A stretch of 64,000 bases of DNA from Acidobacteriaceae bacterium (GTDB lineage Bacteria; Acidobacteriota; Terriglobia; Terriglobales; Acidobacteriaceae), in the NCBI GenBank assembly GCA_903970395.1, contig CAJCIM010000009.1, positions 1 to 64,000 on the forward strand. The letters run 5' to 3'. Made by a program: the position numbers and the translations under genes. The notes beneath the pieces were generated by a model. It saw only the letters and a list, made by a program, of their open reading frames with translations. It had not been told where the DNA came from and searched no databases. Shown here piece by piece: positions 50,734-59,553 of this stretch. Within the stretch, counting starts at the first letter, position 1. Each line of letters opens with the position of its first letter.

Positions 50734-52161
50734 CTAACCCATAAAGCCGAGCAGCGGGTTCGTGCCGAAGTTGCCGAGATTTGGCAGCGCTGAGGCGAGT
50801 TGCGATGAACTCAGACCTAGCCACTTGCCGAGTGTGCCCGCATATTGCTCGACGGAGATGCCTGGGATCAAGCGGCCGAAGCCGACGTCGTTTTGTTCGT
50901 CCGAGCCGATGACCGGCCACTGACCATAGATGTCGCCGCCCTTGACGGCGCCGCCCATGACGATGTGATGGTTGCCCCAGCCGTGGTCGGTGCCGTCGTT
51001 GTTGGAGTTGAGCGTGCGGCCGAAGTCGGAGGCGGTGAAGGTGGTGACGTCGTTCTCCAGCCCCATGGAGGTGAGGACCTGATCGAAGTAGGTGAGCGCG
51101 AGGTTGAGCTCATTCATGCGCTGGCGATGGGTGAGCGCCTCGCCATCGTGCGTGTCGTAGCCGCCGTGGCTGACGAAGAAGATCTGCCGCGTCATGCCGA
51201 GGCTGGACCGTGCGCCGATGATGCGTGCGATGGTCTGCAGATTGGTTGCCAGGTTGGTGCTGACTGGCTTGAATGGCGAGACAGGGTCGAGCGCAGCGGG
51301 CGGATTCGGGACGCCGCCCGGCCCGGCGGGCAGGATTGCAGCCGCGAGCTGAGCCTGCACGGCGATGGACCGTTGCACAACGTTCTCGTACTCCTTGGCG
51401 AAGAGGTTTGCTTCGCTGTTCTCGAGCACGGATGTAAGAGCACTGGTTGCAGCGGTCGATCCGTAGATGGGGTTGTAGATACCGCTGATGGGTGTGAGGC
51501 CGTTCTGCGATACGTTGATCTGGGTGGTGTTTTGACCCGCGAGAAAAAGCGCGTTGCCAGCGGTGGAGATGCAGGTGAGGACCGGCGTGCCGTTCTGGCC
51601 TTCGAGCTGGTCGGCGAAGGAGCCGCCCCAGCCGCGGTAGTCGGTGTAGTTGCCGTTGGCGGCGATGGACTGCCACTCGTTCGACTGGTTGGCGTGCGAG
51701 AAGAGCGAGAGCGGCAATGGAACGGAGTTCGCGTTGTACTGCGCCTTGCTGGTGGGGGCGATGAGCGTGCCAGCGTTCGCAATGAAGGCGAGCTTGCCGT
51801 TTTCGAAGAGGCTCTGCAAGCCGGTAAGGTAAGGGTTCAGGCCGAAGGTGTGGCCGGCCTGCGGCGTGATGGGCGAGACGGGCAATAGCTGGCCAGAGGT
51901 GAAGGCGAGGCCGGGCGCCTGGGAACGCGCCTGCGTATAGGCGTTGAATGAGGTTTGATCGGTGGCGATGAGGACGTTGTGGCCGTCGTTACCGCCGCCC
52001 TGGAAGATGCAGACGAGTGCGCGATAGCCCGTGCTGGGCTGCGGGGTCTGCGCGGCGAGCGCCTGCATACGAAGCAGGAATGGGCTGGCGGTGACGCCTG
52101 CCATTGATGCGTAGGAGAATGACCTGAGAAAGGCCCTCCGTGATCGTTCGAAACTGTTCAT
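50734..52161 (-). CDS. DUF1501 family Tat-exported protein
   Basis: A 475-residue protein with ATG 52161 and a twin-arginine start (SRRAFLRSFSYASMAGVTASPFLL). RALVCIFQGGGNDGHNVLIATD and the late VTTFTASDFGRTLNSNNDGTDHGWGNHHIVMGG segment are the DUF1501 signature. In the alkaline-phosphatase-like superfamily these carry metal-binding Asp and His residues. DUF1501 genes usually pair with DUF1800, as here. Confidence 0.9.
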   Translation of the reverse strand: MNSFERSRRAFLRSFSYASMAGVTASPFLLRMQALAAQTPQPSTGYRALVCIFQGGGNDGHNVLIATDQTSFNAYTQARSQAPGLAFTSGQLLPVSPITPQAGHTFGLNPYLTGLQSLFENGKLAFIANAGTLIAPTSKAQYNANSVPLPLSLFSHANQSNEWQSIAANGNYTDYRGWGGSFADQLEGQNGTPVLTCISTAGNALFLAGQNTTQINVSQNGLTPISGIYNPIYGSTAATSALTSVLENSEANLFAKEYENVVQRSIAVQAQLAAAILPAGPGGVPNPPAALDPVSPFKPVSTNLATNLQTIARIIGARSSLGMTRQIFFVSHGGYDTHDGEALTHRQRMNELNLALTYFDQVLTSMGLENDVTTFTASDFGRTLNSNNDGTDHGWGNHHIVMGGAVKGGDIYGQWPVIGSDEQNDVGFGRLIPGISVEQYAGTLGKWLGLSSSQLASALPNLGNFGTNPLLGFMG

Positions 52162-52233
52162 GGTACGGTTCCTCGTTGGGTGCCACGTAGCGTGTTGCAT
52201 GACGCGCTGATTCTTGCCGTCATGAATTTCGGA

Positions 52234-55200
52234 TTAGATCTGTGCAGCGAACTCAGGTGAGCTGATCGTGAGAAAGACCGCGATCTTGACGCGAAGCAGG
52301 AGCGCCTGATTCATGGCGTCCTGCGTGCCATTGGTGGGCAGGCCAACGCTGTTGACGGCGGTAAGAATTTCCTGCTGCAGGTCGGCGCTCATGTTGCCGG
52401 CGAGCAATAGAAGGCTGATGTGGTTGATGAGCTGCTGCGGATTGTTTGCCAGCGGGACTTCCGCGGAGTAGCTGGAGAAGACGTCAGAGCCGCCTGTTGT
52501 ATAGGATGTGCTGTCGGCTGCGACGACGTCTTCCATGTAGTTCATGTAGCCGACGACGGAGACGACGTCGGTCATCTGGAGCTCCGGTGAGACAAGACCC
52601 GCGGCGGAGATGGTGGTGTTGGGCGGAATGTAGCTGGGCTGGAACCAGTTGAAGACGGAGGGCGAGCGCAAAGCCATCTCGCCGAGGCCGTACTGATTGT
52701 TCTCGGGCGAGCCGATCTCGAAGACGCCGGTGTAGGACTGTGCGCTGAAGGCCCTGGCCCACTCAAGGTAACGGATGAGGCTCTCACGAATTTTGCCTGC
52801 CTGCGGATTGCTGTAGGCCGCGGTGGCGTTCATGGCTTCGGGATCGAGAAGAATGGCCGTGATGACAGCCTGCATGTTGCCACGCACACCGGTGCCGTCG
52901 TCCACAAAGACCTGCGCCACGCGTTGAACGTAGGCAGGGCTGGGATTGCTGGTGACCATGTGCTGGATGAGCTGTTTGCAGACGAAGGGCGGCAGGTTGG
53001 GATGATTGAAGATCGTGTCGAGCGCGATCTTGAGGTCGCCGTCAGGGTCGCTGACCGGCGATGCCGGGATGGTGACGCCGAGGAAGTCTTTCTCAGCCGT
53101 TGAGTGATGGCTGGGATAACTCTTCATCGGGAGCAGCTCAAAGCCAACCATGGAGCCTACGTTGCTGTTGCCGTTGTTCCAGTCAACGTTGTCGTTCGGG
53201 GTGTAGTTATCGGGCGCGCCTGCTGGCACGTTGTAGCTGAAGCCCGTGAACACACTGGCGAGGCCCTGGACATCGGCGTTTCCATACGTCGGGATGAGAT
53301 TGCCGGTGGGATCCAGCTTGTTGGTGCCATCGGGGTTGAGCTGATAGAGGCCGATGGTGAAGAGCTGCATGACCTCGCGTGCATAGTTTTCGTCGGGATG
53401 GATGTTGGGGTTCTGGCCCTCGTTGCCGAGTACGTTGAGGAACTGGCCCATCTGCGCGTTGAGAGTGACATCCTGCAGGAGCGTGCGGAAGTTGCCAAAG
53501 GCGTCGTTTTCGAGCACGTCCAGATAGGCACCGAAGCCGCGGGCCTGCCAGAAGGTTGCGCCGCCGCTATTGGAGATCACCAGAAACTGGCTGAGCGAGT
53601 AGGCGACGCGCTGACGGAGCTGATCCTGACCGGTTACGGCCTGGATGAAGAAGCTCTGCGCGATGCCGTTGTCGTCCGTCGATGTCTGATAGAGCGCGGT
53701 GTTGCACTTGACGTCGGTTGGAGCGCAGGCGGGAGGGACATCAACCTGCAGCTCCTGATTGATATAAGGGACGTGAGAGACGTTAGGCAGAGCGAACTGC
53801 TGGTTGAGCCATGCCTGATAGCCGATGTTCGAGAGGTTCTGGATGTCGCCCGGAGTTGCGCCGAAGGTTGCCTGATCGAGGAAGCGCGATGCGGCTTCAG
53901 GTGTGACCGGAACCGGTGGTGGGTTGCCGTTGATGGTGAGCTCGAGCTGCCCTGTTGCCGAATAACCGGGATCGGGATTGGCTACCTGGAGGAGATAGTT
54001 TCCGGCGGTGTTGAGATTGAGATTGGCCGTCAACTGAGTCGGGCTTACCCAGGTGACGGGCGTGGGAGCACCGTTGACGTAGAACAGCGCGCTACTGAGG
54101 AAGTTGGAGCCGGTGAGAGTGACTGGCACACTGCCGGGGTTTGTCGTTTGCGGAGTGATTGCAGTCAACGTGGGAACGGGGTTGAGGACAACGATCTCGC
54201 GGCTGTCGGTGGCCGCAGGGCTCATCACACTGCTGGCGGTGAGGGTGAGAACGTTTGGCGTTGGAACCACCGCAGGCGCGGTATAGGTGATGCTGCCGTC
54301 GCTGTTCGGCGTGATAGTGCCGAGCTGCGCATTGCCGTTGAGTACGCCGTTCAATTGCCAATTGATGGCGGAGTTTGAGGCTCCTGTAAGGGTGGCGCTG
54401 AACGTGGATGTGTTGTTGACACGGATGCGGATACCCGTCAGGTTATTGATCATCAGCGAGACGGGGCCGTTGTTGCTCGACAGAGTGACGACGCTTGTCG
54501 AGGGGCTGCCGAGGGATCCGTCGCCGGTGAGATTGCTGAGCGTGACGGCGAAGGTTTCGCTGCCGGTGAATGGCGCCTGCGTAACGAGCGGGACGAGGAT
54601 CGTCTTGCTGGAGCTATCGCCGTCGGCCCAGGTGAGCGTGCCCGTTGTGCTTGCGTAGGCTTTGCCGGCAGTGGCGGTGCCATCGACGGTTTGATACTGG
54701 ACGGTAACGGCTCCGGTTGTTCCGTTGGTGCGTGTGACCGTGAGCGGTACGCTGGCTGCGCTCGCGCTGGCGCTGTAAGCAGGAGCGGAGAACTGGACGA
54801 ATCCGGGAAGGACGTCGTTGTCCAGAATGGTGACAGTCGCGCTGTTCACTGTGCCGAGCGTTGCGCTGCCAGTGACGCCGTTTAGAGTCACCGTGAAGGT
54901 CTGGTTGCCTTGCGAGAGCGACTGATCGGCGATACCGACGGTGATGGTTTTGGCGGTACTGTCGCCGTCGGCCCAGGTGAGTGTGCCGGATGCGCTGGTG
55001 TACGCGACTCCACTGAGCGCGGTGCCGTTGGCGGTGGAGAATGTCGCGGAGGCCGCGCCGGTCGCGCTGCCGACGCGCGTGACGGAGAGGACAACGCTGC
55101 CAGCGCCTTCCGAGACTGAATAGGTGGCGTTCTGAATTTGGATTGTCGCGGAGGTCGCGCCGGTGGTGCTGCCGGTGCCGGTTGAGCAGCTACTCGCCGA

Positions 55201-55356
55201 GACAAGGCATGCCGAGATGACGCCGGTTCCGCAGCCCGTGAGTGCGGACAGCGCGCAGAGCAGCGTCAGGACGCAGAGGCCAAGGCGGGCGAGCGACGAG
55301 CAATGAGAGGGCAGAAAAGATACAGAAGGACTACGGTGAAAACGTGCGCTGGACAT
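52234..55356 (-). CDS. DUF1800 lipoprotein with Calx-beta and IPT-like domains
   Basis: About 1,040 residues. The signal sequence ends in a lipobox-like LTGC, so a lipoprotein is likely. Two Calx-beta modules (SVSEGAGSVVLSVTRVGSATG ... TVTILDNDV and the next, starting FVQFSAPAYS) follow. An Ig-like stretch and an IPT/TIG unit (PTLTAITPQTTNPGSVPVTLTGSNF) come next. The DUF1800 domain starts at AASRFLDQATFGATPGDIQNL and contains HPDENYAREVMQLFTIGLYQL. With DUF1501 it is presumed to form a secreted pair of unknown function. ATG 55356 after GGAG. Confidence 0.88.
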   Translation of the reverse strand: MSSARFHRSPSVSFLPSHCSSLARLGLCVLTLLCALSALTGCGTGVISACLVSASSCSTGTGSTTGATSATIQIQNATYSVSEGAGSVVLSVTRVGSATGAASATFSTANGTALSGVAYTSASGTLTWADGDSTAKTITVGIADQSLSQGNQTFTVTLNGVTGSATLGTVNSATVTILDNDVLPGFVQFSAPAYSASASAASVPLTVTRTNGTTGAVTVQYQTVDGTATAGKAYASTTGTLTWADGDSSSKTILVPLVTQAPFTGSETFAVTLSNLTGDGSLGSPSTSVVTLSSNNGPVSLMINNLTGIRIRVNNTSTFSATLTGASNSAINWQLNGVLNGNAQLGTITPNSDGSITYTAPAVVPTPNVLTLTASSVMSPAATDSREIVVLNPVPTLTAITPQTTNPGSVPVTLTGSNFLSSALFYVNGAPTPVTWVSPTQLTANLNLNTAGNYLLQVANPDPGYSATGQLELTINGNPPPVPVTPEAASRFLDQATFGATPGDIQNLSNIGYQAWLNQQFALPNVSHVPYINQELQVDVPPACAPTDVKCNTALYQTSTDDNGIAQSFFIQAVTGQDQLRQRVAYSLSQFLVISNSGGATFWQARGFGAYLDVLENDAFGNFRTLLQDVTLNAQMGQFLNVLGNEGQNPNIHPDENYAREVMQLFTIGLYQLNPDGTNKLDPTGNLIPTYGNADVQGLASVFTGFSYNVPAGAPDNYTPNDNVDWNNGNSNVGSMVGFELLPMKSYPSHHSTAEKDFLGVTIPASPVSDPDGDLKIALDTIFNHPNLPPFVCKQLIQHMVTSNPSPAYVQRVAQVFVDDGTGVRGNMQAVITAILLDPEAMNATAAYSNPQAGKIRESLIRYLEWARAFSAQSYTGVFEIGSPENNQYGLGEMALRSPSVFNWFQPSYIPPNTTISAAGLVSPELQMTDVVSVVGYMNYMEDVVAADSTSYTTGGSDVFSSYSAEVPLANNPQQLINHISLLLLAGNMSADLQQEILTAVNSVGLPTNGTQDAMNQALLLRVKIAVFLTISSPEFAAQI

Positions 55357-55761
55357 GCGTGCTCCAAGACTGTACGTAAGACACCGAGAGAACAAGAACG
55401 CAGTGTGGACAAGGGTGTATCAACATCGCTCGGTCTTGTGCGCGAAGAGTCACGCCAGCCGTTTTTTATAGGTGTTCCGCTTTTGGCTGAGTCTATACCA
55501 GAAGGCACAGATTCGGGTAAACAGCATCCTGATAGTTACCGCTCTTTGCGTGTCGCGGCACGATTCAGAGGGCGTTTTCAGCTTGTGGTCTCCCTACCCT
55601 TTTGAAGGGTAAGATCCGGAGCGAATTGAGGTTAGGCGTGGAACCCAATCGTGGGGCGGTGACTTTGATCGAAGGCTTTCGTTCGTTGGGCGATCGAGAA
55701 GCTGACAGGGTTTGCGGTGGGTTCCATGACGAAGCGGTGGTTGCTGGATCTGGAGGGTGAA
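55357..55761. other. intergenic gap of about 400 bases
   Basis: No gene is recognised. The upstream region of the DUF1800 gene and the 'taagatccg' repeat copy (55590-55648) lie here. Open frames in this gap are shadows. Confidence 0.5.
55590..55648. repeat. dispersed repeat, 'taagatccg' family, copy 2
   Basis: Contains ACCCTTTTGAAGGGT (an inverted repeat) then aagatccggagcgaattgag. It resembles 10761-10819 over roughly 45 bases. Confidence 0.55.
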
Positions 55762-56097
55762 CTAATTGATCGAATGGACAGCGGCGTCTCTTCCGACGAG
55801 GCGGATCCACTGAACTGAAGGTGCTTCTCCGCCCTTCCAAAGCCATTCCACCGCCGCGAGGGCAGCACTCAGGACGTATGGCTCTGTGCAGTCGTTGTCG
55901 AACTCTGCTGACGCCTCGGCAATCGTCAACCCTTCTGCCAGCACACTGAGTTGTGCTTCCACGGCTTCCCGATTGTCGTCTCCGCACTCGTTAAATGCGG
56001 GAATTATGTCAAGCAATGCCCAGAGCGTGGAGACTTCGGCTTGAACACGAACGCTTGCGGTGAGGGGCCCGAGGTCGATTGCGATAAGGGTTTGCAT
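55762..56097 (-). CDS. small hypothetical protein
   Basis: A 111-residue acidic product from ATG 56097, seven bases after AAGGA. It has a repeated-looking helical composition (VRVQAEVSTLWALLDIIPAF and ASAEFDNDCTEPYVLSAALAAVEWLW). No motif recognised. The frame is open up to 56181, but the added residues lack support. Confidence 0.5.
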   Translation of the reverse strand: MQTLIAIDLGPLTASVRVQAEVSTLWALLDIIPAFNECGDDNREAVEAQLSVLAEGLTIAEASAEFDNDCTEPYVLSAALAAVEWLWKGGEAPSVQWIRLVGRDAAVHSIN

Positions 56098-56408
56098 AGG
56101 TACGTCCTTCGGTGCCTCTAAAAATTTCTGGATCAAAGTAACACAGGTAACGCTGAAATAGATGTGACGCAAAAGAGGCATGAACCAAAGGCGCTACAGC
56201 GCCTGACTATTCAACTAAAGCGCAGGCTATGAGCATTCGTTGGTTATGGGCGGTTTGCACGGGCGCGGGTAATGTGCGTGCCGAAAGATTTTTGCCGATG
56301 TTACCAAAGTAGGCCGTAGTCTAACGCACAATAGACATCATAGTCACCAAGATCATTACATTACTAGCGACACAAGATCACTTGAACGACCTTGAGGAAT
56401 TTTCCCAC
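56098..56408. other. intergenic gap of about 310 bases
   Basis: A/T-rich region between a minus-strand small gene and the XRE regulator. It contains a short palindrome GGCGCT-ac-AGCGCC. Nothing else is seen. Confidence 0.5.
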
Positions 56409-56786
56409 ATGCACATTCAATCCCCAACTCTCTCTCTGCGAGCACTAACCAATTCTACTCCACGGGGTGCCGAGTCGTACCCCGGACGGAGTAGCAAACC
56501 CGCATCATCCCTCGGTGCACATCAGTTTCGTCCACCGATGGTGCAAGAGACCAAGGCTGCTGATCCTCTGCTCCCACTCGACATCAGCGCTCGCTTTGGT
56601 CTGCGCCTGCGGGAGCTACGCCGATCACGCAACATTACACAACTGCGCATGGCGGTAGACTTCGGGATCGACCGGAGCTTTATCTCCGATGTGGAACGGG
56701 GAAAGAAATCTATCTCCCTGGTGTTCCTTGAAGTGATCGCCCTGGGCCTGAAGATTGAACTTTCCGAGTTGCTGCGCGGACTGTAG
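56409..56786 (+). CDS. XRE-family helix-turn-helix regulator
   Basis: A 125-residue regulator. Residues 63-120 are an HTH_3 domain: FGLRLRELRRSRNITQLRMAVDFGIDRSFISDVERGKKSI. The first 55 residues are Pro/Ser-rich and probably disordered. ATG 56409 after GAGGA is used; TTG 56382 is an earlier possibility, and a later Met (56538) would remove only the linker. It lies alone between minus-strand genes, and its target is unknown. Confidence 0.82.
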   Translation: MHIQSPTLSLRALTNSTPRGAESYPGRSSKPASSLGAHQFRPPMVQETKAADPLLPLDISARFGLRLRELRRSRNITQLRMAVDFGIDRSFISDVERGKKSISLVFLEVIALGLKIELSELLRGL

Positions 56787-56866
56787 AGTTCAAGCCCTCT
56801 TTGACCAGCAATAACCCAGCGAGTTACGTGTTGAGCGTAGCTCGCCGGGAGTAGTGCGGTGTTGAC

Positions 56867-58801
56867 TTACTCTTGCCCGCTGGTCGCGCCTGTCGTCACT
56901 TCCGCAGGTACTTTTTCGGGAGTGGTGAGGGGTTTGGTGATGTCGTCGAGGTAGGCGGGAGTGTTGCCTACGCGGACGAGCCGTGGGTAGCGTTCGCCGT
57001 CGTGGTAGTCGATGTCGGCGGTGGTGACGAAGTTGTCGGACTGCAAGGTGAGGTGGATGGGTTCGGTGCTGCCCTTTGCTTGATCGATGGCGGACTTGAG
57101 AGCATCGCTGGAGAAGATGTTGCCGTCGACGGCGATGATCTTCTGACCAGGGAAGAGTTTGGCTTTGTCGGCGGGCCCTTTCCAGAGGACGTCGGAGAGG
57201 ACGCCTCCGCTGTTGATGCGGATGCCGATGGAGTACCAGAACTCAGCGCCGACACCGTGACGGTTGCCTGTGCCAACCATGGTGCTCTGGGACTTGGTGG
57301 GCTCGCCGGTGAAGACGAGCTTGTAGCCGCCGCGTTCGATACCGGTGAGATCGGCTTGTGGGTTTATGTCGTCGATGCGTTCGTGGATGAATGTCGCCCA
57401 GTCGTACTTGAGAACCTGGTTGAGATCGGCGATGAGCTCGTCACGGTTGTAGGTGACGATGAGCGGGCCGGTGTTACCACCTTTGCCGAGGAAGATGTGC
57501 AGGAAGTCGGTGAGGGACTTCTTGTTGTCAGTTCTTTGGCGGATGAGCGTGTCGGCATCAAGCCAGAAGAGTTCGCCCTCGTAGTAGTAGTCCTGCCCCC
57601 GGTTCAAGTTGATCCATGTGGAGTTAATGCTGTCGAGGATGCTGGCGGCGATGGCTGTGTCTTCGGTACTGCGCCACTCGCGACCGGGCCTGAATTGGAG
57701 GTTGGCGGCAGAGAGGGCGAGCATGTCGCGATACTGCTCCTGAGACTTGAGGCCGGAGCGTGTGGCAAGGACGTTGCCGAGGTATTGCGTGAGGCCTTCG
57801 TAGACCCAGAGGAGCGAGCCCTGCTGCATCTTTTTGAAGTCATCCTGGTAGAGGTTGAAGGGACGGCGGTACTTGCCGTTCCAGGAGTGCGTGAACTCAT
57901 GGGCAAGCAGGTCGGATTCACCGAGCTGATCGGCGTCGTCGGCGAAGCCTTTTTCGTCTAAGCCGTTGTCGGAGGACTGGCCGTGTTCAAGGCCTTCGAT
58001 ACCCGCCACGTCAGAGAGCGTGAGGAGGAAGTGATAGGCGTTGTAGTGTCGGGAGTTGTAGGCGGCTCCGGTTTCACGAACGAGGTTGTTGAGCGCGGCG
58101 AGGACCGAGGGGCGAAGCTTTGCGTCTTCGGGGCTGTCGGCGACGACGTCGATATAGTGCTTGGGCGTGACATCGGGTGCGAGGGCGAACTCGCGGAAGT
58201 ACTCGCCGGTGATGACGGGTGAGTCTTCGAGCTGCTCGACGGTGGTGGCGGCATAGTGGGTGGTACCGCCTTTGGGGTGCTGCGGGTTGTAGCCATCGAT
58301 AGGCGTAAGAGCAGTGCCGATGCCCCAGCCTTCGGGAACCTTGACGCTTGGTTGAATGGCGATCTTTGCGACGGGGGTGTGCGCTGGATAAAGTAGGAGC
58401 CTTTCCCACTCGAGGACAGCTATCTTTTGGCTGATGCGTTCTGTGACGATGCAGTCGAGATGGGCGTGAAGGGTGGTGACGCCGGCAGGGACAGCGACGT
58501 GGAACTCGTCGAGGTTCTGGTCGTCACGACGCCACTTGAGAGTTTGGCCATTGCCAGTAAATACGACGCCCGTTATGAAGTTGATGGGTCCGGTTGGGGT
58601 GTGGTCGCCAGGAATCCATTCGGGAGTGGTTAGGTCGACTGTACCGGCAGTGACGGGGATGTCGACTTCAGCATGATAGAGCTTGCGGGTAGCTTCGGTG
58701 AGGTCGGCGGCTATGCGGATGGGTGTGCTTTGGGCTTGCAGAATGCTTGACGCGCTGAAAGAGAGCAGGGCCAGGGGAAGGAGAGCAGTGCGACTGGACA
58801 T
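56867..58801 (-). CDS. M61-family metallopeptidase with PDZ domain
   Basis: A 644-residue exported glycyl-aminopeptidase-type protein (ATG 58801; signal peptide ending LQA-Q). GLEHGQSS then HEFTHSWNGKYRRP (zinc ligands H301, H305) and the downstream LWVYEGLTQYLG (third Glu ligand) match the M61 family. The C-terminus has a PDZ-like region (GGVLSDVLWKGPADKAKLFPGQKIIAVDG). It likely degrades peptides in the periplasm. Confidence 0.9.
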   Translation of the reverse strand: MSSRTALLPLALLSFSASSILQAQSTPIRIAADLTEATRKLYHAEVDIPVTAGTVDLTTPEWIPGDHTPTGPINFITGVVFTGNGQTLKWRRDDQNLDEFHVAVPAGVTTLHAHLDCIVTERISQKIAVLEWERLLLYPAHTPVAKIAIQPSVKVPEGWGIGTALTPIDGYNPQHPKGGTTHYAATTVEQLEDSPVITGEYFREFALAPDVTPKHYIDVVADSPEDAKLRPSVLAALNNLVRETGAAYNSRHYNAYHFLLTLSDVAGIEGLEHGQSSDNGLDEKGFADDADQLGESDLLAHEFTHSWNGKYRRPFNLYQDDFKKMQQGSLLWVYEGLTQYLGNVLATRSGLKSQEQYRDMLALSAANLQFRPGREWRSTEDTAIAASILDSINSTWINLNRGQDYYYEGELFWLDADTLIRQRTDNKKSLTDFLHIFLGKGGNTGPLIVTYNRDELIADLNQVLKYDWATFIHERIDDINPQADLTGIERGGYKLVFTGEPTKSQSTMVGTGNRHGVGAEFWYSIGIRINSGGVLSDVLWKGPADKAKLFPGQKIIAVDGNIFSSDALKSAIDQAKGSTEPIHLTLQSDNFVTTADIDYHDGERYPRLVRVGNTPAYLDDITKPLTTPEKVPAEVTTGATSGQE

Positions 58802-59171
58802 CAATAGAAACTTTTTCCTCTCGGGACAAAGGGTTTTAAGGGGGCACTTCAGGGAAGTGGGAAGTTGCTCGTAAGGCGCCACTCGAATATCGAGTTCTTC
58901 GTAGCGGGAACAATATCAATTCGAGCGAACTCTATCATGATAAATCTGATTCTCTCGGCAAGCGGTCCGTAGAAACAGAGGAACCTGTTCCATTGTTGCG
59001 GCTTCTTGCCTTTCGTGGCCGGACTGAATTCGTGCGCGTCTGAGATGTGAAGCGGACCATTTCGTGGGATGAAGGCCGACCATCACATCATCAAATTCGT
59101 CCTCACCCTGCAAGACATGAACAACCTTGAATACGATAGAGGACCACGAGCCAGTCAGGATGCCTTCGTTT
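58802..59171. other. intergenic gap of about 370 bases
   Basis: Between the M61 gene and the decayed PD40-like remnant. An open frame of 92 codons (58916-59194, minus) lacks a Shine-Dalgarno site and family likeness, so I do not call it. Confidence 0.45.
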
Positions 59172-59480
59172 CTAGCTCTGTCCCTGACTGACATAGGCTA
59201 TGTGTTTGCCATCAGGAGCCCAGTGGATATCAGACTTAGGTTCCGCTGAAGCGACCAACTCCTTGTCCGCGCCACCGTGTAAGGCTTTCAATGTAAGCGT
59301 TCCGCCCTGTTGCTGGATGGAGTAGTTGCCATCCGGGGAGCTTATGGACTCGCCACCTCTCCCACGATAGCCTGCACCGTTCCCTGCTCCGCCCAGGATG
59401 TCGTTCAGTGTCAGTTTCACGGTCTATCCGTGCAGAAGCGTGAGCTAAAACAGCATGGATGCCAAGAGTGTCGCGCGCAT
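59172..59480 (-). pseudogene. decayed exported PD40/TolB-like protein
   Basis: ATG 59480 follows a good AAGGAGA box and starts MRATLLASMLF, a signal-peptide-like run broken by TAG. A second TAG follows after LTLLHG. The same frame then continues as VKLTLNDILGGAGNGAGYRG and SSPDGNYSIQQQGGTLTLKA, and ends DIHWAPDGKHIAYVSQG, a beta-propeller (PD40) repeat pattern. It looks like the remains of a small exported gene. A short translation from GTG 59420 cannot be excluded. Confidence 0.55.
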
Positions 59481-59517
59481 GATGTTCTCTCCTTGAGAGG
59501 AAGCTTCTGAGAAGAAT

Positions 59518-59547
59518 GGCCGTCGTCACGGGATTGCGACGACGGCC
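59518..59547 (-). terminator. hairpin downstream of TonB-dependent receptor 2
   Basis: A perfect 10-bp stem GGCCGTCGTC/GACGACGGCC with a 10-base loop, 7 bases beyond the receptor stop on the minus strand, followed there by ATTCTTCTC. It probably ends the receptor transcript. Confidence 0.72.
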
Positions 59548-59553
59548 TTCGGT

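Noticed and set aside
58916-59194. 92-codon minus-strand open frame
   Set aside because: No Shine-Dalgarno site, no family likeness, and it overlaps the decayed PD40-like remnant's end.
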